Positions 59,771-64,000 of a stretch of DNA of 64,000 bases are shown here, piece by piece. A program made the position numbers and the translations under genes. Below the pieces are notes generated by a model. That model was not told where the DNA came from. It made no database searches and worked only from the letters and a program-made list of their open reading frames with translations. Numbering within the stretch: the stretch's first letter is position 1; each line of letters begins with the position of its first letter. Source of the DNA: Paraferrimonas sp. SM1919 (GTDB taxonomy: Bacteria > Pseudomonadota > Gammaproteobacteria > Enterobacterales > Shewanellaceae); contig NZ_WINH01000017.1 in NCBI RefSeq assembly GCF_010993985.1, positions 1 through 64,000 on the forward strand. The letters are read 5' to 3'.

Positions 59771-60212
59771 GTTGCTTGTGGCCACAAGCCTTTTCACCAC
59801 AGGCTTAACTGCCTGTGGTGATAGCTCCGTCGGGCAAGTTTCTTTAGGTTTATTTACTACCAAAGATATCAAAATTGAAGCATTTCAAGATCCTGTGGTT
59901 ACTGGAGTAACCTGCCACATCAGCCATATAGATGCCGATTTAGATTTTGCTGACCCATCTGATATGTCAATTGCTTGCCGCCAAACGGGCCCCATTACTA
60001 AGCAAATGATTGCCAACATCGAGCAATCCAGTGCTGGTGAAGTTATAGCTAAAAAATCTAAGAGTATTTTGTTTAAGTCACTAAAAATAAGACGTATCTA
60101 CGACAAACAACAACAGACTTTATTGTATGTATCTTATTCGACTAAAGAATCCCAAGGCAGTCATAAGCACAGTTTAAGCACTGTGCCATTATATGGTACT
60201 CAAGCTTGGTAA
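59748..60212 (+). CDS. creA: CreA-family protein, predicted lipoprotein
   Basis: The 154-residue product resembles E. coli CreA along its length: IKIEAFQDPVVTGVTCHISHID, a middle SIACRQTGPI, and SILFKSLKIRRIYDKQQQTLLYVSYSTK. The function of CreA is unknown. Here the signal peptide ends in LTAC (lipobox), so the mature protein should be lipidated. I place the start at 59748, with AAGAAGG just upstream, overlapping the end of mrcA by 23 bp; an ATG at 59730 is an alternative. No creBCD genes are nearby. Confidence 0.87.
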   Translation: MKMNSLGKLLVATSLFTTGLTACGDSSVGQVSLGLFTTKDIKIEAFQDPVVTGVTCHISHIDADLDFADPSDMSIACRQTGPITKQMIANIEQSSAGEVIAKKSKSILFKSLKIRRIYDKQQQTLLYVSYSTKESQGSHKHSLSTVPLYGTQAW

Positions 60213-60216
60213 TGAA

Positions 60217-60240
60217 AAAAGAGGCAATTAAGCCTCTTTT
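60217..60240 (+). terminator. Bidirectional terminator between creA and argH
   Basis: AAAAGAGGC / GCCTCTTTT with a 6-nt loop is followed by ATTTTTA on the plus strand and by TTTTTT-type sequence on the minus strand. It can close both convergent units, although it lies about 100 bp past the argH stop. The 60243-60338 stretch holds nothing else visible. Confidence 0.85.
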
Positions 60241-60338
60241 ATTTTTATGGCGCACAACTCTAGACCGCAATGATTATAGCCAAAGGCGTTAGCTTTTGAG
60301 CATATTGCCTCTGCCAAGGGCACTGCTGTCCAGATGTG

Positions 60339-62219
60339 CTAACTAAGAACATACTCCATGGCGACCTCGTCACAAGCATGTTGACGCGGGCAAAGGTCAC
60401 AATCTTTCATTACCTTCTCTGGCAACGTTTCTTTGTCAGTTTCAGTAAAACCAACTTTAGCGAAAAATTCAGGTGCCCGAGTGAGAACAATCAATCGCTG
60501 CAGCTCAAGTTCCGTTGCTTTATTAAGCATGTAATCAACCAGAGCTTTACCTTGGCCATGGCCATGATGATTTTCATCAATAGCGACCGAACGCAGCTCT
60601 GCCAAACCGGTGCCATAGATATATAAAGAGGCACAGCCCACGACTTCACCATCTTTTTCGGCAACGGCGAAATCAAGAATATCTCTCAGTACAGTATCCC
60701 TTGGTCGCGGTAAGGTTTCTCCCTTATTTGTCCAATGGGCAACAATTTGGGTAATCGAATCAACATCTGATAAGCGCGCCGCACGTACCTGTAACATTTC
60801 TGCTTTATGGGCATTTAATCGCAGCTGAGTAGAACTTAAGTTTGGTTGTTCTACTGGCACTATCTTGTCATTTAAGGCGTTTTGGATTTGCTTTAATGAA
60901 GTGCCGCCTTGAACATTACGTTTATCTAAGCAGGCATCAATAGTCAGATGCTGATACACATCCGATTGGATGATATCTGAAAACTTCTGTAACTCTTGTA
61001 GGGTAAAGTCCTCCAGCGCTTTTTGCTGCTCAATGGCAAACACCACCACTTCACCTACAACATGGTGAGCTTCCCTAAATGGCATCCCCTTAGAAACAAG
61101 GTAATCAGCAAGCTCGGTAGCATTAGCATAGCCTTGTTGGGCAGCAGCTAAGGCCGCCGCTTTGTTAACCTTCATGCCCTCAACCACTTTAGAAGCCATT
61201 TTCAAACATATAGCCCAAGTGTCCATCACATCGAACAGGCCTTCTTTGTCCTCTTGCATGTCCTTGTTATAGGCCATTGGCAAGGCTTTCATTGTGGTTA
61301 GAATGCCCATTAGCGCACCGTAAACACGTCCCGCTTTACCACGGATAAGTTCTAGGGCATCTGGGTTCTTCTTCTGTGGCATCAAGCTAGAGCCAGAGGT
61401 GACCGAATCGGATAGCTCAATAAAGTTAGCTTCACCAGAGTTGTAGAAAATCAAATCTTCTGCCATTCGTGATAAATGCATCATCGAAGTTGCTGCAGCA
61501 CTGCATAATTCCACCACATGATCTCTATCAGAAACGGCGTCCAAAGAATTATTGGTAGCCTGCCTGAACCCTAAGGAATGGGCTAATGCCTGACGATCAA
61601 TAGGATACGCCGTACCAGCAAGGGCACCGGAGCCTAATGGGCATACATCTAATCGTTCGTAAGCATCTTTTAAGCGAGTAATATCCCGCTCGATCATTTC
61701 CACATAAGCGAGTGACCAATGACCAAAAGTAATCGGCTGTGCACGCTGTAGATGGGTATAGCCAGGAAGTACAGAATCACTCTCACGCTGAGCCAGATTA
61801 ATCATGTCTTGCTGCAATTTAATGAGCAGCTTTAGAGTTTCTTCCGCTTGGGCTTTACACCAAAGTTTTAGATCGGTTGCCACCTGATCGTTACGGGAAC
61901 GGCCTGTATGCAATTTCTTACCAAGATCGCCCACTTTTAAAATCAATTGAGACTCAACAAAGCTGTGAATATCTTCGGCGCCACTGGCCAGCATTACCGC
62001 CGTATTATTCTCAAATTCTTTTAATATCTGTGTCAAAGCTTCAGTTAAACGAGCACACTCTTGCTCGCTTAAAACATCCACTTGAGTTAAAGCTCGAGCC
62101 CAAGCCATAGAGCCTGTGATATCTTGCTCTAACAGGCGGAAATCCACTGGTAATGAGTCATTAAACTGCTTAAATAAATCACTCGCTGCACCGCTAAAAC
62201 GGCCTCCCCATAACGCCAT
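60339..62219 (-). CDS. argH: Argininosuccinate lyase fused to a GNAT (N-acetylglutamate synthase-like) domain
   Basis: The 626-residue protein joins two arginine enzymes. Residues about 1-460 are argininosuccinate lyase (ALWGGRF start; signature [13 protein letters not shown]), which splits argininosuccinate to arginine and fumarate. Residues about 470-626 are a GNAT acetyltransferase ([16 protein letters not shown]; CoA loop GHGQGKAL), as in the ArgH(A) fusions described in Moritella, Vibrio and relatives, where it supplies N-acetylglutamate. A cysteine cluster C-x2-C-x5-C ([10 protein letters not shown]) lies near the end. It is last in argF-argG-argH, 3 bp after argG. Confidence 0.95.
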   Translation of the reverse strand: MALWGGRFSGAASDLFKQFNDSLPVDFRLLEQDITGSMAWARALTQVDVLSEQECARLTEALTQILKEFENNTAVMLASGAEDIHSFVESQLILKVGDLGKKLHTGRSRNDQVATDLKLWCKAQAEETLKLLIKLQQDMINLAQRESDSVLPGYTHLQRAQPITFGHWSLAYVEMIERDITRLKDAYERLDVCPLGSGALAGTAYPIDRQALAHSLGFRQATNNSLDAVSDRDHVVELCSAAATSMMHLSRMAEDLIFYNSGEANFIELSDSVTSGSSLMPQKKNPDALELIRGKAGRVYGALMGILTTMKALPMAYNKDMQEDKEGLFDVMDTWAICLKMASKVVEGMKVNKAAALAAAQQGYANATELADYLVSKGMPFREAHHVVGEVVVFAIEQQKALEDFTLQELQKFSDIIQSDVYQHLTIDACLDKRNVQGGTSLKQIQNALNDKIVPVEQPNLSSTQLRLNAHKAEMLQVRAARLSDVDSITQIVAHWTNKGETLPRPRDTVLRDILDFAVAEKDGEVVGCASLYIYGTGLAELRSVAIDENHHGHGQGKALVDYMLNKATELELQRLIVLTRAPEFFAKVGFTETDKETLPEKVMKDCDLCPRQHACDEVAMEYVLS

Positions 62220-62222
62220 GAG

Positions 62223-63431
62223 TTATTTCTCCTGCTGCTTTAGTGCGCCAATTCTTGACGATAATGAGAACAGACGAATAAAGCCTTCTGCATGCTTCTG
62301 GTTGTACACTTCATCTTCGTCAAAGGTAGCAAAAGCCTCTGAATATAGGCTGTTATCCGACTGACGCTGAGCCACGACCGCATGACCTTTGTACAGCTTA
62401 ATCACTACTTCACCGTTCACAAGCTCAGCCAGAGAGGCTGCCGCAGCAAGTTGTGCTTTTGCCAGTGGTGTAAACCAACGACCATCGTATAACACATGGC
62501 TGAAATCCAGGCCGATAGATTCACGGAAATGCAGTGCAGACTTATCCAGCACTAAGGTTTCCACGCCACGAAGGGCTTCATTCATAATGGTACCGCCGGG
62601 AGTTTCATAACAACCACGAGACTTCATACCGACTAGACGGTTTTCCACAATATCAATACGACCAATACCATGCTTGGCACCTAGATCATTTAAGGCACAC
62701 AGTGCTTGATATGGGGTTAATGCTTGATCGTTAACCGCGACAACTTGGCCATTTTCAACTTTTACCTTCACATATTCAGCTTGGTCAGGAGCCTGCTCTG
62801 GAGAGCAAGTCCAAGTCCATACTTTTTCCGTTGGCTCGCACCAAGGATCCTCTAGCTCACCACCTTCATGGGAAATGTGCCAAGCGTTGGCATCACGGCT
62901 GTAAATTTTGGTCGCAGAAGCGGTAGTTGGAATGTTTTTCTCGGCTAGGTAGTTGAGTAAGTCAGGACGAGAACGCATCTCCCACTCACGCCAAGGAGCA
63001 ATCACACTTAATTGCGGCGCAAGCGCGGCATAGGTGCTCTCAAAACGCACCTGATCGTTACCTTTACCGGTACAGCCGTGACATAGGGCATCAGCTCCTA
63101 GTTCTAGTGCCAGCTCAACCTGTGCTTTGGCAATAATAGGGCGAGCCATAGAAGTACCTAACAGATATTTACCTTCATAGACTGCACCGGTTTTTAAAAT
63201 TGGGTAAACGTAGTCTTTAACGAACTCTTCTTTTAAGTCCACTACGTAACAGGCTGACGCGCCCGACTGTTTAGCTTTCTCTTCGATGCCTGCTAGCTCT
63301 TCTGCCCCCTGACCGACATCAGCAGCAAAAGCAATCACTTCACAATCATACTTTTCTTTTAACCATGGAATAATGGCCGAAGTATCAAGACCACCAGAAT
63401 ACGCTAATACGACTTTCTTAATTGCAGACAT
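62223..63431 (-). CDS. argG: Argininosuccinate synthase
   Basis: ArgG condenses citrulline and aspartate with ATP to argininosuccinate. The 402-residue protein begins [19 protein letters not shown] (PP-loop at about 11-17) and has [13 protein letters not shown], as in the type I family found in most bacteria. It sits 3 bp before argH and 2 bp after argF, clearly one transcript. Confidence 0.98.
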   Translation of the reverse strand: MSAIKKVVLAYSGGLDTSAIIPWLKEKYDCEVIAFAADVGQGAEELAGIEEKAKQSGASACYVVDLKEEFVKDYVYPILKTGAVYEGKYLLGTSMARPIIAKAQVELALELGADALCHGCTGKGNDQVRFESTYAALAPQLSVIAPWREWEMRSRPDLLNYLAEKNIPTTASATKIYSRDANAWHISHEGGELEDPWCEPTEKVWTWTCSPEQAPDQAEYVKVKVENGQVVAVNDQALTPYQALCALNDLGAKHGIGRIDIVENRLVGMKSRGCYETPGGTIMNEALRGVETLVLDKSALHFRESIGLDFSHVLYDGRWFTPLAKAQLAAAASLAELVNGEVVIKLYKGHAVVAQRQSDNSLYSEAFATFDEDEVYNQKHAEGFIRLFSLSSRIGALKQQEK

Positions 63432-63433
63432 CT

Positions 63434-64000
63434 TTATTTGTTCCCTAATAATTTAACTAAAATGGCATTTTGAGCATGCATGCGGTTTTCCGCTTGGTTC
63501 AGTACTAATGACTGCTCACCATTAAACACTTGTGCTGTAACTTCTTCTTCTAAATGGGCTGGCGCACAGTGCATAAAGTATTTTGCACCTGTGGTGTCCA
63601 TCAACTGTTGATTCACTTGGTACGGCATAAACTTAGCGGCGATATCCTCAAGTTTGGTGCTGTCGCCCATTGAAATCCAAGTATCGGTATAGATAGCATC
63701 AACACCATTCAATACCGCCAAGTCTGTACTTAACTCGATCGAACCGCCATTTTTAGTGGCGATGGCTTGGGCTTCATTGGTAATTTCAGCATCCGGAAAG
63801 TGGCCCTTAGGACATACTACCTTCATAGTGCAGCCTGCTTGAGCTGCGGCATACATCAGTGAATGGGTAACATTATTACCATCACCGACATAAGCTAAAG
63901 AAACTTTGCTTAAATCATCAAATTTTTCACTTAAGGTTAGAAAATCCGCCATGCCCTGACACGGGTGATAAAGATCTGACAATGAGTTAACCACAGGAAC
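63434..64000 (-). CDS. argF: Ornithine carbamoyltransferase, C-terminal part (cut by window end)
   Basis: The frame is open to the last base, so the N-terminal part, with the carbamoyl-phosphate loop, is outside. The visible 188 residues contain [20 protein letters not shown] (the carbamoyltransferase HPCQ motif), [14 protein letters not shown] (ornithine-side DGNN loop), a DTWISMGD loop and a C-terminal MHCAPAH where most ornithine carbamoyltransferases have HCLPA. It joins citrulline formation to ArgG and ArgH in one operon; the promoter, and any ArgR box, lies beyond 64000. Confidence 0.92.
   Translation of the reverse strand, partial: VPVVNSLSDLYHPCQGMADFLTLSEKFDDLSKVSLAYVGDGNNVTHSLMYAAAQAGCTMKVVCPKGHFPDAEITNEAQAIATKNGGSIELSTDLAVLNGVDAIYTDTWISMGDSTKLEDIAAKFMPYQVNQQLMDTTGAKYFMHCAPAHLEEEVTAQVFNGEQSLVLNQAENRMHAQNAILVKLLGNK

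Overview
The window is a stretch of chromosome from a gammaproteobacterium, most likely a marine member of the Alteromonadales (the Shewanella / Ferrimonas / Moritella neighbourhood). I infer this from gene order (pdhR-aceEF-lpd, ampDE, nadC and pilABCD; a complete mraZ-to-lpxC cluster with secA; rsmI-lpoA-yraN-diaA-yraP; trpS-gph-rpe, dam-damX-aroBK and pilMNOPQ-mrcA-arg), from an enterobacterial-type rRNA promoter, and from an argininosuccinate lyase fused to an acetyltransferase domain. The genus cannot be fixed from the sequence alone. Nearly all of the window is conserved housekeeping DNA. I see no insertion sequence, prophage, CRISPR array, tRNA gene or defence island.

Layout. 1-300: leader and tandem promoters of an rRNA operon that runs leftward out of the window; the 16S gene itself is outside. 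300-916: gene-free, with three successive intrinsic-terminator-like hairpins on the minus strand and a candidate small RNA. 917-7.9 kb: pyruvate dehydrogenase complex operon (pdhR-aceE-aceF-lpd, minus strand) with a perfect PdhR operator. 8.0-9.4 kb: ampD-ampE. 9.6-15.7 kb, plus strand: nadC, type IV pilus genes pilA-pilB-pilC-pilD, coaE, yacG. 15.6-19.7 kb, minus strand: mutT, secA, an M23 peptidase; then dciA on the plus strand. 20.2-37.8 kb, minus strand: the full division and cell wall cluster mraZ-rsmH-ftsL-ftsI-murE-murF-mraY-murD-ftsW-murG-murC-ddl-ftsQ-ftsA-ftsZ-lpxC, largely with overlapping or abutting genes. 37.9-40.1 kb, minus strand: an HDOD gene, rnpB (RNase P RNA) and rsmI. 40.2-44.5 kb, plus strand: lpoA, yraN, diaA, a BON-domain lipoprotein and an unrecognised outer-membrane barrel. 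44.6-47.0 kb, minus strand: trpS-gph-rpe. 47.1-48.2 kb, plus strand: a TorF-family porin and two very small membrane or exported proteins. 48.2-56.9 kb, minus strand: dam, damX, aroB, aroK, pilQ-pilP-pilO-pilN-pilM. 57.1-60.2 kb, plus strand: PBP1A and a CreA-like lipoprotein. 60.3-64.0 kb, minus strand: argH(A)-argG-argF, with argF cut by the window end.

The dominant theme is the cell envelope. Precursor synthesis (murC-G, mraY, ddl), septal machinery (ftsLIWQAZ), the bifunctional synthase PBP1A and its activator LpoA, a recycling amidase (AmpD), lipid A commitment (LpxC), protein export (SecA), and both halves of the type IV pilus apparatus (fibre/motor/peptidase and the envelope-spanning PilMNOPQ complex) all lie within about 50 kb. 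The least understood parts, and the best places to look for something new, are the 540-690 small RNA candidate, the HDOD gene beside rnpB and mraZ, the barrel at 43635, and the trio of small envelope genes between rpe and dam.
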